The position numbers and the translations under genes are program-made. Shown one piece after another: positions 32,274 to 40,046 of a stretch of 64,000 nucleotides of DNA. Position 1 is the first letter of the stretch. Every line of letters begins with the position of its first letter. The stretch lies in NCBI GenBank assembly GCA_041521345.1, contig JBGOHB010000002.1; one strand, 5' to 3'. Under the pieces are notes generated by a model that worked only from the letters and a program-made list of their open reading frames with translations, had not been told where the DNA came from and made no database searches. Source of the DNA: Virgibacillus_N oceani_A. Its GTDB lineage: Bacteria > Bacillota > Bacilli > Bacillales > Amphibacillaceae.

Positions 32274-33176
32274 TTATTGAATCCATTCATCCACTACATC
32301 TTGATTTCCTTCTACCCATTCGGCTGCTGCATCTTCAGGTGAAGCACCTTCCGAGATTTCCAGCATCACTTCTTCCATTGCATCACTTTCCCAGTAAAAG
32401 TTCTCAAGGATGGAATATGCTTCAGGCATATCTTCTTCTAATCCTTCACGAGCCATTGTTTCAATTGTTTCTGCAGCTCCAAAAGTTCCTTCAGGGTCAT
32501 CCAAATACTTTAAGTCGTACGCAGCAAATTTCCAGTGTGGAGACCAGCCTGTTACGATAACTTCTTCTTCATTGTCAATGGCTGTTCCAAGCTCTGTAGC
32601 CATTGCCCCACTGGACGATGTTGCTACTTCCCAATCTTCCAGATTATCATAATCCTCGAGTGCCTGCTCTGAAGCAGCAACTACACCTGCACCAGGCTCA
32701 ATTCCGGTGATAGCCTGGCCTGCTTCCTGATCCAGATCTGCAATGGAATCTGCATCCATGTACTCAGGCACAACCAACCCAATTTTGGCTCCTTCCAGAT
32801 TTACACCCAGCTCATCTACTTGATCACCATACTCTGCGTACTGTGCTTCGTGTGTTGCCGGAAGCCACGCTGCTACCATAGCATCTGCTTCTCCATTTGC
32901 AACAGCTTCCCACATAACAGCATTATCAAGTGGGGTTACAGAAACATCATAACCTTGATCTTCCAATACCTTTCCAATAACATGTGTGGATGCAATTTCT
33001 GTATCCCACTCAACGTACACCAATTCTATTTCGCCGCTTTCTGTAGCTGCACCATCGTCACCATCACTAGCGTCTCCGTTGTCACCTGTATCTTCATCTG
33101 CACCACCACAGGCTGCGGCAAATAATGTTAATGAAAGTCCGGCTACAAGCCCTAGACGTTTCCATTGTTTAAACAT
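32274..33176 (-). CDS. opuAC: Glycine betaine-binding lipoprotein OpuAC
   Basis: A 300-residue substrate-binding lipoprotein of the OpuAC/ProX type. Signal peptide with lipobox LFAAACGG (Cys at about residue 23), then an acidic Asp/Gly linker, then a two-lobe domain with aromatic residues for the betaine cage (VEWDTEIASTHV, GWSPHWKFAAYDLKYL). It delivers glycine betaine to OpuAB. The strongly acidic mature protein fits a halotolerant host. Last gene of the opuAA-AB-AC operon. Confidence 0.92.
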   Translation of the reverse strand: MFKQWKRLGLVAGLSLTLFAAACGGADEDTGDNGDASDGDDGAATESGEIELVYVEWDTEIASTHVIGKVLEDQGYDVSVTPLDNAVMWEAVANGEADAMVAAWLPATHEAQYAEYGDQVDELGVNLEGAKIGLVVPEYMDADSIADLDQEAGQAITGIEPGAGVVAASEQALEDYDNLEDWEVATSSSGAMATELGTAIDNEEEVIVTGWSPHWKFAAYDLKYLDDPEGTFGAAETIETMAREGLEEDMPEAYSILENFYWESDAMEEVMLEISEGASPEDAAAEWVEGNQDVVDEWIQ

Positions 33177-33249
33177 AAATATGAACTCCCCTTTTCTATA
33201 TTTTATTTATATGGAAACTTTTCCTTTGCAAGAAAAGATACCAACAAGA

Positions 33250-34107
33250 TTAAGCATTTTTATCTTTATTCATATTTTGTGTAATTCGGTCCATAATTAT
33301 TGCGAGGATCACAATTCCTACCCCTGCAACAAACCCTGGTCCTACCGAGGCACGCTGCAATGCGGAAAGCACTTCTCTTCCAAGTCCCGGCGCTCCAATC
33401 ATGGATGCGATAACTACCATGGATAATGAAAGCATTACAGTCTGGTTAATACCAGCCATGATGGTTGCCCTCGCCATTGGCAACTGCACTTTAAACAGCT
33501 TTTGAACACCGGTGCTCCCAAATGCTTCTGAAGCCTCAACCAGCTCTTTGGATACCTGACGTATTCCCAGATTCGTGAAACGGACAGTTGGCGGTGTCGC
33601 AAAAATCAAGGAAGCGAACACCCCAGGAACCATTCCAATACCAAAGAAAACAACTGCTGGGATTAAATATACGAATGCTGGCATCGTCTGCATAAAATCA
33701 AGAATCGGCGTAATAATTGCGGCCGCAACCCTGCTTTTTGACATTAATATGCCAACAGGGACACCGATAATCACGGACAATAAACTGGCAAGCAATACCA
33801 GGGTAAAGGTGCTAATCAGTTGCTCCCATAAGCCCTGATTGTAAATTATCCAGAGACCAACAATGGAAAATGCTGCAAGTCCAAATCTTTTTCCTGTAAT
33901 AAAGAATGCAATAACAGCAACTAACAAAATGATAATAATAGCAGGTACTGCCAATAACATGTCAGAAGTAAAGTCCATAAAGTTACCGAAGTACTCTTTG
34001 ATTGGCTCAAACACTATAGCGAATGTTTCCTGTACCCAGTCCGTAAAATATTCAACCCATTGAGAAAGTGGTATACTCGGTACGAAATCCAATACATTAT
34101 CAAGCAT
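33250..34107 (-). CDS. opuAB: Glycine betaine ABC permease OpuAB
   Basis: A 285-residue BPD-type permease with an N-terminal extension and about seven helices. The EAA loop is ELVEASEAFGSTGVQKLFKVQLP. It forms the membrane channel of the osmoprotectant importer. Its ATG overlaps the opuAA stop by 8 bases, so the two subunits are translated together. Confidence 0.92.
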   Translation of the reverse strand: MLDNVLDFVPSIPLSQWVEYFTDWVQETFAIVFEPIKEYFGNFMDFTSDMLLAVPAIIIILLVAVIAFFITGKRFGLAAFSIVGLWIIYNQGLWEQLISTFTLVLLASLLSVIIGVPVGILMSKSRVAAAIITPILDFMQTMPAFVYLIPAVVFFGIGMVPGVFASLIFATPPTVRFTNLGIRQVSKELVEASEAFGSTGVQKLFKVQLPMARATIMAGINQTVMLSLSMVVIASMIGAPGLGREVLSALQRASVGPGFVAGVGIVILAIIMDRITQNMNKDKNA

Positions 34108-35299
34108 TTTCCATATTCACCTCGCCATCACTGGACAGTGCAGCAAGAACGGCACCCCGAACAATAATTCCAATCAATTTTCCATCTTCCACAACAGCTA
34201 CCGGCATTGGTGCGTCATGGATAAGGTCAAAAATTTCATTCAAAGATGTGTCTCTATCCACTTTAGGTATATTATTCGTTACTATTTCCTTAAGATCTTT
34301 CACATCATTCTTTCTTGCGTCAGATGCATCGTCAGCAGTAACATAGCCTTTTAAATTCCGTTTGCTATCCACAACGTACATGCCTGACAAGCCTTCTTCT
34401 CTCATACGTTCCAGCGCAACCCGCGGACCATGTTTCTCGATATTAACCGTTTCCGGCCGCTTCATAATATGCTGGGCTGTTAGTACTTTGGAGCGGTCAA
34501 TATCCTCCACGAATTTTTCTACATAATCATTTTTAGGCTGTACCAGGATTTCCTCCGGCGAGCCAATTTGAACGATGGATCCATCCTTCATTAGAGCAAT
34601 CCGATCGCCAATTCGTAAGGCTTCATCCAAATCATGTGTAATAAATATAATCGTTCTTTGCATTTTCGCCTGCAAGTCCATCAGCTCATCCTGCATATCT
34701 TTACGGATTAATGGATCCAGTGCGGAAAAAGCTTCATCCATCAAAAGTACTTCCGGATCATTTGCCAAGGCACGAGCAAGTCCAACGCGCTGCTGCATCC
34801 CTCCAGAAAGCTGGCTTGGTTTTTGTTCCATATATCCCCCTAAACCAACTAATTCCAATGCCTCTGCAGCTTTCTTTCTTCGCTCCTCTTTTGGAACGTT
34901 TTGAATCTCCAATCCAAATTCAGCATTTTCTAAAATGGTTCTGTGCGGGAATAATGCGAAGTTTTGAAAAACCATACCTAACTTGTCTCTTCGCACATTA
35001 CGCAGTTCTTTTTTGTCCATCGCTGCCAGGTTTTCACCTTCAATTTCAATACTTCCCTCTGTAGGCTCAATCAACCGGTTAATTAACCGTACTAATGTTG
35101 ACTTTCCGCTCCCGGACAAGCCCATAATAACAAATACTTCTCCTTCGTCTACAGAGAAAGTTGCACGATTTACACCAACTGTGCTACCCGTTTCCTTGAG
35201 TATGTCCTCTTTGGATAAACCTTTAGACATAAGATCTAATGCCTGTTTGGTGTTTCTACCAAAGACCTTGGACAAATTCTTTGCTTCAATTACCGGCAA
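34100..35299 (-). CDS. opuAA: Glycine betaine ABC ATPase OpuAA with CBS pair
   Basis: A 399-residue ATPase. Walker A GLSGSGKST, signature LSGGMQQRVGLARAL, Walker B VLLMDEAFSALDP and switch His in FITHDLDEA are present. Two CBS domains follow at about 275-395 (MKRPETVNIEKHG and TNNIPKVDRDTS). In OpuA the CBS pair senses ionic strength and gates transport. The N-terminal 60 residues carry the OpuA-type insert (FGRNTKQALDLMSKGLSKED). First gene of the operon; promoter at 35427-35455. Confidence 0.94.
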   Translation of the reverse strand: MPVIEAKNLSKVFGRNTKQALDLMSKGLSKEDILKETGSTVGVNRATFSVDEGEVFVIMGLSGSGKSTLVRLINRLIEPTEGSIEIEGENLAAMDKKELRNVRRDKLGMVFQNFALFPHRTILENAEFGLEIQNVPKEERRKKAAEALELVGLGGYMEQKPSQLSGGMQQRVGLARALANDPEVLLMDEAFSALDPLIRKDMQDELMDLQAKMQRTIIFITHDLDEALRIGDRIALMKDGSIVQIGSPEEILVQPKNDYVEKFVEDIDRSKVLTAQHIMKRPETVNIEKHGPRVALERMREEGLSGMYVVDSKRNLKGYVTADDASDARKNDVKDLKEIVTNNIPKVDRDTSLNEIFDLIHDAPMPVAVVEDGKLIGIIVRGAVLAALSSDGEVNMENA

Positions 35300-35426
35300 A
35301 ATTCCTCACCCCTTTAAAATTATGGCTTTTTACCCATTTCTTTTTACTCAGTCAAAATGCATATAAATGTAATTATAACTGGTTAATTATTCAATATTAA
35401 AGCCCGTTCATCTGACCTACTCCAAT

Positions 35427-35455
35427 ACTATAAACTTTTTACCTATACAATTCAA
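35427..35455 (-). promoter_or_regulatory. sigma-A promoter of the opuA operon
   Basis: On the minus strand TTGAAT (35455-35450), 17 bases, TATAGT (35432-35427). It lies 128 bases upstream of opuAA. Confidence 0.5.
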
Positions 35456-35490
35456 ACATTAAATTTTATTATTTAAGTATTTATTTTACG

Positions 35491-35506
35491 TACAGTTTAT
35501 TCTGTA
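35491..35506. promoter_or_regulatory. Palindrome TACAG-N6-CTGTA between opuAA and the regulator
   Basis: A perfect 5-base inverted repeat lies 35 bases upstream of the opuA -35 box, in the divergent region shared with the GbsR-type gene. It is a plausible operator for that regulator, although known GbsR sites would need comparison. The rest of 35300-35628 is AT-rich without a gene. Confidence 0.35.
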
Positions 35507-35628
35507 TGAAAATTATACCGGTATTTCTTTCATTAACTTTTAATTTCTCCAATTTACGTCCCTATTATCTATTTTTAATAAATATCAAATTAGTGTAACC
35601 TTAAATCAACACCAGTTAGGGGGATATT

Positions 35629-36120
35629 ATGAACACACCTCGGACAGAACAGATTACGGATAAAATTATGCAGGAATTTTCAAAAACACTTGAAATGTTT
35701 GATTTAACTTCATCTGAAGCACGTTTATTTGCTCATTTATATATTTCTGTAAAGCCGCTTACATTGGATGAAATGGCAGAAGCATTGGGAAAAAGCAAAA
35801 CGTCTATGAGCACCAATATTCGAAGTCTATCTGATTTGAATCTGGTAACAAGGGTATGGAAAAAAGGGGAAAGAAAAGACCTGTACCAAGCAAATTCCCA
35901 ACTTTTTAAAGCATTTATGAATGCCTACATCGGTAAATGGCTGGAAGCAGCCAGCCACCAAAAGCAATCATTAAAAGAGATTAATATATTTTTGGAGGGG
36001 CATGAAGCGGATGAAATTTCCACAGAATTAACCATTATTGAAGAACGCCTTGAAGATATCATCGAGTTTCATCGTCGTATTGAGTCGTTATTTAAAGAGA
36101 TAAAAATGGAAGAGAAATAG
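35629..36120 (+). CDS. GbsR/OpuCR-type MarR-fold regulator beside opuA
   Basis: A 163-residue member of the GbsR branch of the MarR superfamily. The winged HTH core is at about 30-95 (LTLDEMAEALGKSKTSMSTN, IRSLSDLNLVTRVWKKGERK). The family signature KSKTSMST is present, and the C-terminal half is a helical dimerisation region. GbsR and OpuCR repress betaine synthesis or uptake genes in response to choline or betaine. Being divergent from opuAA, it probably controls that operon (inference). A paralogue lies at 39406-39957. Ribosome site AGGGGGATATT. Confidence 0.85.
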   Translation: MNTPRTEQITDKIMQEFSKTLEMFDLTSSEARLFAHLYISVKPLTLDEMAEALGKSKTSMSTNIRSLSDLNLVTRVWKKGERKDLYQANSQLFKAFMNAYIGKWLEAASHQKQSLKEINIFLEGHEADEISTELTIIEERLEDIIEFHRRIESLFKEIKMEEK

Positions 36121-36136
36121 AAGAAGGCTAAAAGAG

Positions 36137-36193
36137 GTGTGCCAACAAAGCAGTGATGAAATATTCACGACCTTCGTTGGCCTTTTCTTTTTT
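36137..36193. terminator. Convergent terminator region
   Basis: GCCAAC ... GTTGGC and an inner AGTGA / TCACG pair form an extended hairpin between the convergent regulator and yhaI; TTTTC follows on the plus strand. Confidence 0.5.
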
Positions 36194-36521
36194 CAATTTC
36201 AATAATGCGTGTGAATTCCTTCATTAAAGCAGGGTAATGCCCTTCTTCTGCAAGTGCTGAGATTGTTTGATCCGGATCCAATTTTTCGTTCAGCATACCG
36301 GCAAATTCCACAAGCAAAGGAGTAAAGTCAAGAAATCCCTCTTCTTTCTGGATTTCATATTGATTATTCAACCTTGTTAACAGATGAAATAATTTTTCTG
36401 ACTCCGCTTTTGACAAATTATTTTCAATCACGAGTTTAACGACCGGATAATCATCCAAGTTTAATATTTTGGATAGTAATTGGACATGAAAGGATGCTGT
36501 TTCATCTTTTGGATCTTTCAA
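36165..36521 (-). CDS. yhaI: DUF1878 protein YhaI
   Basis: A 118-residue cytoplasmic helical protein (DYPVVKLVIENNLSKAESEK ... HYPALMKEFTRIIEIEKRK) matching the B. subtilis YhaI family, function unknown. In B. subtilis it lies between yhaH and hpr; here the opuA operon separates it from yhaH and no hpr gene is present nearby. The start ATG 36521 has AGGAGAGG upstream. Confidence 0.85.
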   Translation of the reverse strand: MKDPKDETASFHVQLLSKILNLDDYPVVKLVIENNLSKAESEKLFHLLTRLNNQYEIQKEEGFLDFTPLLVEFAGMLNEKLDPDQTISALAEEGHYPALMKEFTRIIEIEKRKGQRRS

Positions 36522-36761
36522 TTTAAATTACCTCTCCTTCAGCAATAGTAAAACCTTACTTCCAATTATACGCATAAAAACGAAACAAAAAAAGTTTAAT
36601 TTACCTTTGAGGTTAATTGACCAAAAAAATGGGGCTTCATTTAAGAAAAAGACCATTTTGACTGTTCATATTGATAATCTTTTGATAAAGTTAGGAATAT
36701 GATGTCTTAATAAAATAAATTAGAGATTATATATAGTATCCTTTCCAGGGGGGGTTTTTCA

Positions 36762-36947
36762 ATGAGTTTTCCTTTTATTATCTATGCATTTTTCGTTTTA
36801 TTTATTTTTAATTCATTAACGCATTCCTTTTGTACAAAATCGGAAATGGAAGCCGCTAAGCAGAATAAAATTTTTCGTGTAACAAATATTATGATTGTCA
36901 TATTATTGGTCAATGCTTATGTGAGAATACTAAATGTGACGGTTTAA
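36762..36947 (+). CDS. Small two-span membrane protein, 61 aa
   Basis: A 61-residue protein with two hydrophobic segments (FPFIIYAFFVLFIFNSL and ITNIMIVILLVNAYV-like) separated by a basic stretch (CTKSEMEAAKQNKIFR). A strong TCCAGGGGGGG site precedes ATG 36762. No family recognised. It precedes prsA by about 110 bases in the same direction. Confidence 0.6.
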   Translation: MSFPFIIYAFFVLFIFNSLTHSFCTKSEMEAAKQNKIFRVTNIMIVILLVNAYVRILNVTV

Positions 36948-37058
36948 TTGAATATTACTAAATTACGCTATAAATTGACATTGTACTATTATCTTTATAG
37001 CAGAATATGTTATATTTAACTGGTGATAAACTGAGTAAAAGTATAGGAGTGTACATGG

Positions 37059-37940
37059 ATGAAAAAAATGGCAATAGCTGCATCCTTAACAGCTGGAATG
37101 TTGACATTGGCAGCTTGTACAGATGAGTCAGGTTCTGAACTGGTTGTAGAAAGTGATGCAGGAAACATTACACAAGAAGCGTTTTATGAAGAATTAAAGA
37201 ACCGAAATGGGGAAGCTGTCCTGAATGAAATGGTTACCGTCCAGATTCTTGAGCAAAATTATGAAATAGATGAAGATCAGGTAGAAGAAGAAATCGAGGA
37301 TATGCGGGAGCAGCTCGGTGAACAATTTGAAATGTGGATGCAACAGCAGGGGATTCAGGATGAAGATGAACTACAGGAAATACTTCGGCTAAGCCTTTTG
37401 CAAGAACAGGCCATTGCCGAAGATATTGAAATAACCGATGAAGATATACAGGTAGCATATGACCGAATGAATACCGAAATTGAAGCACAGCATATTTTAG
37501 TTGATGATGAGGAAACAGCAAACGAAGTACTGGACAGGCTTGATGATGGAGATGACTTCGGGGAACTGGCAAGCGAATATTCCACAGATGAGTCAAATGC
37601 GGAAGACGAGGGTAACTTGGGCTATTTCTCCGCAGGAATGATGGTTCCTGAATTTGAAGAAGCTGCCTATGAGATGGAAGAAGGAGAAATCAGTGATCCG
37701 GTTGCTACCCAGCACGGATTTCATATCATTCAAGTAAATGACATCCGTGAATCAGAGGAAGATATCGGTGAACTGGAAGACATGGAAGAAGATATCCGTC
37801 GTCAGTTGCTTAATGAAAGAATGGATCCAATGGCAGTCCAGGAAAAAATTAATAACTTAATTGAAGAATCAAATGTAGAAATAAATATCAGTGAATTTGA
37901 GGACATGTTTGAACAGGAAGAAGTAGAAGTACAAGGATAA
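37059..37940 (+). CDS. prsA: Foldase lipoprotein PrsA (parvulin PPIase)
   Basis: A 293-residue lipoprotein with lipobox LTLAACTD (Cys at about residue 20). An N-terminal chaperone arm follows, then the parvulin domain at about 138-225 (EAQHILVDDEETANEVLDRL, then GDDFGELASEYSTDESN, PEFEEAAYEM, TQHGFHIIQV) and a C-terminal helical arm. It folds secreted proteins at the outer face of the membrane. The protein is extraordinarily acidic, a sign of adaptation to salt. Ends in a strong terminator. Confidence 0.95.
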   Translation: MKKMAIAASLTAGMLTLAACTDESGSELVVESDAGNITQEAFYEELKNRNGEAVLNEMVTVQILEQNYEIDEDQVEEEIEDMREQLGEQFEMWMQQQGIQDEDELQEILRLSLLQEQAIAEDIEITDEDIQVAYDRMNTEIEAQHILVDDEETANEVLDRLDDGDDFGELASEYSTDESNAEDEGNLGYFSAGMMVPEFEEAAYEMEEGEISDPVATQHGFHIIQVNDIRESEEDIGELEDMEEDIRRQLLNERMDPMAVQEKINNLIEESNVEINISEFEDMFEQEEVEVQG

Positions 37941-37949
37941 CAGTGATTA

Positions 37950-37990
37950 AAAAAGAGGCTAATACAAAATGGTGTATTGGCCTCTTTTGA
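37950..37990 (+). terminator. Terminator after prsA
   Basis: AAAAGAGGCTAATACA / TGTATTGGCCTCTTTT stem, then GATTTTTTG. Confidence 0.85.
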
Positions 37991-38028
37991 TTTTTTGTAT
38001 GTACGATAGAAAATAAATTCATCTATCA

Positions 38029-38076
38029 GGCTTCAATCAGATGGGGAACCAAGCACCCCACTACTAGATTGAAGCC
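38029..38076. terminator. Long nested hairpin after yhaL
   Basis: GGCTTCAATC / GATTGAAGCC outer stem with inner TGGGG / CCCCA stem. It lies immediately past the yhaL stop on the minus strand, but without a T run on that side; it may act as terminator or RNA-stabilising structure. Confidence 0.5.
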
Positions 38077-38080
38077 GTTT

Positions 38081-38269
38081 CTATGATGACGTTTGCTGCC
38101 CTCTTTCCCTTCTTTCCGCTTCCAGCCGATCCATATAAATCTGACCTTCTTTTTCAATAAACTCCTGCTCCAGTTTCTGCTCGGCTCTCATTGCCCGAAA
38201 TGCCATAAACCCACTTAAAAATATGAACAGAATCAACATGAAAATCCACCAAGGTATCCCGAGAATCAC
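38081..38269 (-). CDS. yhaL: Sporulation-associated small membrane protein YhaL
   Basis: A 62-residue protein with one membrane segment (IPWWIFMLILFIFLSGFMAF) and a charged helical tail (EQKLEQEFIEKEGQIYMDRL). It matches YhaL in size, topology and position between prsA and yhaM. B. subtilis YhaL is linked with sporulation; its biochemical role is unknown to me. Confidence 0.8.
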   Translation of the reverse strand: MILGIPWWIFMLILFIFLSGFMAFRAMRAEQKLEQEFIEKEGQIYMDRLEAERRERGQQTSS

Positions 38270-38340
38270 TTTTTCAGCCTCCTTTGTCCATTATTCCTAT
38301 TACAAGTATATGAACAAGCCTGCTAAAAAATGACGTCTCC

Positions 38341-39288
38341 TTATTTTTCCTCAAACAAAGGTTTGTAAAATGCGCGATTATCCATGGCAAACATTCTTTC
38401 CGTAAATTCACCTGGTTTCACTTTGTCCAGCGCCCGGTTTAACATGTTCATTTTTGCATCAATTAAGTCAATTAAATGAAGCAATTCAGCTTCTTTTACT
38501 AATGGAGGGGTCGGGCTTCCCCACTCTGCCTTCCCGTGATGACTTAACACAAGATGCTGCAGGATCATTACTTCTTCTCCTTCAATCTGAAGTTCCTTCG
38601 CCATGATGCCTATCTCTTCCACCATCATTGGTATATGACCCAACAGTTTTCCTTCTACCGTATAAGAAGTGGTAACAACGCCGGTTAGTTCTTTGATTTT
38701 GCCAAGGTCATGCAAAATAATGCCGGCATACAGCAGGTCTTTATTCAGTTCAGGGTATAGTTTATGCAGTTCTTTTGCCATCGCAAGCATGCTGACAATG
38801 TGATGGGCAAGACCCGAAGCATATTCATGATGATTTTTGGCTGCTGCCGGGTAAGTTAATAATGCTTCCTGGTACTTTTTAATAAATGCCCGGACAATTC
38901 GCTGGATGGTGGGGTTTTCCATTTCAAAAATGGCTTCCGTCAGCTTTTCCGTTAGAATTTGTTTCTCCACAGGTGCCTTTTCCACAAAGTCGGTAACATA
39001 GACATTATCTGTAGGCTGAGATAAACGAACAGACAGAATTTTCAGCTGTGACTTCCCTCGGAATTGATTGATTTCACCGGTTAATTTTATAATCTGCTCA
39101 GGAACAAATAATGCTTCGTCCTCTTTGGTTGCATCCCAAAGTTTAGCTTCTATTTCTCCTGTCGCATCACGCAATATCAGTGTCAAAAAAGGCTTTCCAT
39201 TACTTGTTACTCCTTTGGAAACCTCTTTAATCAGCATAAAATCATCAAACGCATCTCCGACACTCATAATGCCGATTCCTTTTTTCAT
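38341..39288 (-). CDS. yhaM: 3'-5' exoribonuclease YhaM
   Basis: A 315-residue nuclease of the YhaM/CBF1 type. N-terminal OB fold (residues about 15-95, LTLILRDATGEIEAKLWDAT) and C-terminal HD domain at about 160-280 with KNHHEYASGLAHHIVSM and GIILHDLGKI, the metal-binding HD. It trims RNA and can degrade single-stranded DNA. Very close to B. subtilis YhaM over the full length. Start ATG 39288; GGGGGGAGTATT upstream. Confidence 0.94.
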   Translation of the reverse strand: MKKGIGIMSVGDAFDDFMLIKEVSKGVTSNGKPFLTLILRDATGEIEAKLWDATKEDEALFVPEQIIKLTGEINQFRGKSQLKILSVRLSQPTDNVYVTDFVEKAPVEKQILTEKLTEAIFEMENPTIQRIVRAFIKKYQEALLTYPAAAKNHHEYASGLAHHIVSMLAMAKELHKLYPELNKDLLYAGIILHDLGKIKELTGVVTTSYTVEGKLLGHIPMMVEEIGIMAKELQIEGEEVMILQHLVLSHHGKAEWGSPTPPLVKEAELLHLIDLIDAKMNMLNRALDKVKPGEFTERMFAMDNRAFYKPLFEEK

Positions 39289-39405
39289 AATACTCCCCCC
39301 TTGACAACAAGTGAATGAAAAATTGATCTGGGGCTCTGCTTAAATGCTTGTCCCACCGTAAATATTTAAAAGCAGGCATATCTTTAATTCTAGCGCTGAT
39401 TTTCC

Positions 39406-39957
39406 CTACTTCTTATTTTTAGGGATAAATTCAAAAATTTCTCCAGATTCAACGACTTGGATAAATTTCATTAACCAATCGTAATAATTTTTTGCATCAC
39501 GAAGCTTTTCCATATCACTGGAAATTTTTTCTTTTAATGCTTCATCTGTCGTCTCCTCATATATCTTTTCCAGTTCCTCCAGTGTCTCTTCCGCTTCCTC
39601 AATATTGGATGCCGTTTGATGTTTCCAGCGGTTGCCAAATAATGAGGTAAACGATTTGTACCAGTCTTCCTCAGATCGGTAGAGATCTTTTCTTACTCCC
39701 TTTTTATAAGCCGGTTCTACCATTTTCAAACCCTCTAATGCTCTGACTCCGGTGGACATACTCGTTTTGCTCATAACAAGCGCATCCCGCATATCATCCA
39801 GGGTCATTGGCTCATCTGCAAAATATAATACACCGTACAATCTGCCTACAGAAGAGGTGATTCCGTATAAATTCATATTTTTGGCAATCACCTGTATAAA
39901 TTTATCTAAGGTTTCGTCATATTTTTCCCAGTCCTGAGTCACGTTGTTTTCCGGCAA
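39406..39957 (-). CDS. GbsR/OpuCR-type MarR-fold regulator, second copy
   Basis: A 183-residue protein of the GbsR branch, with the wHTH core DEPMTLDDMRDALVMSKTSM and the signature KTSMSTGVRALEGL. C-terminal helices include EEAEETLEELEKIYEETTDE. It shares the family signature with the copy at 35629-36120 but is longer and closer in length to GbsR itself (about 180). No betaine-related target gene is adjacent (yhaM downstream, yhaN upstream), so it is an orphan here or acts at a distance. Confidence 0.83.
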   Translation of the reverse strand: MPENNVTQDWEKYDETLDKFIQVIAKNMNLYGITSSVGRLYGVLYFADEPMTLDDMRDALVMSKTSMSTGVRALEGLKMVEPAYKKGVRKDLYRSEEDWYKSFTSLFGNRWKHQTASNIEEAEETLEELEKIYEETTDEALKEKISSDMEKLRDAKNYYDWLMKFIQVVESGEIFEFIPKNKK

Positions 39958-40046
39958 TGGGCTCCCTCCAACTGCAATATAATATGGGATTAGTTTACCA
40001 TTATTTTTTCTTTTATGCGAACGGAATTCTCTGACCTCTTACCCTA

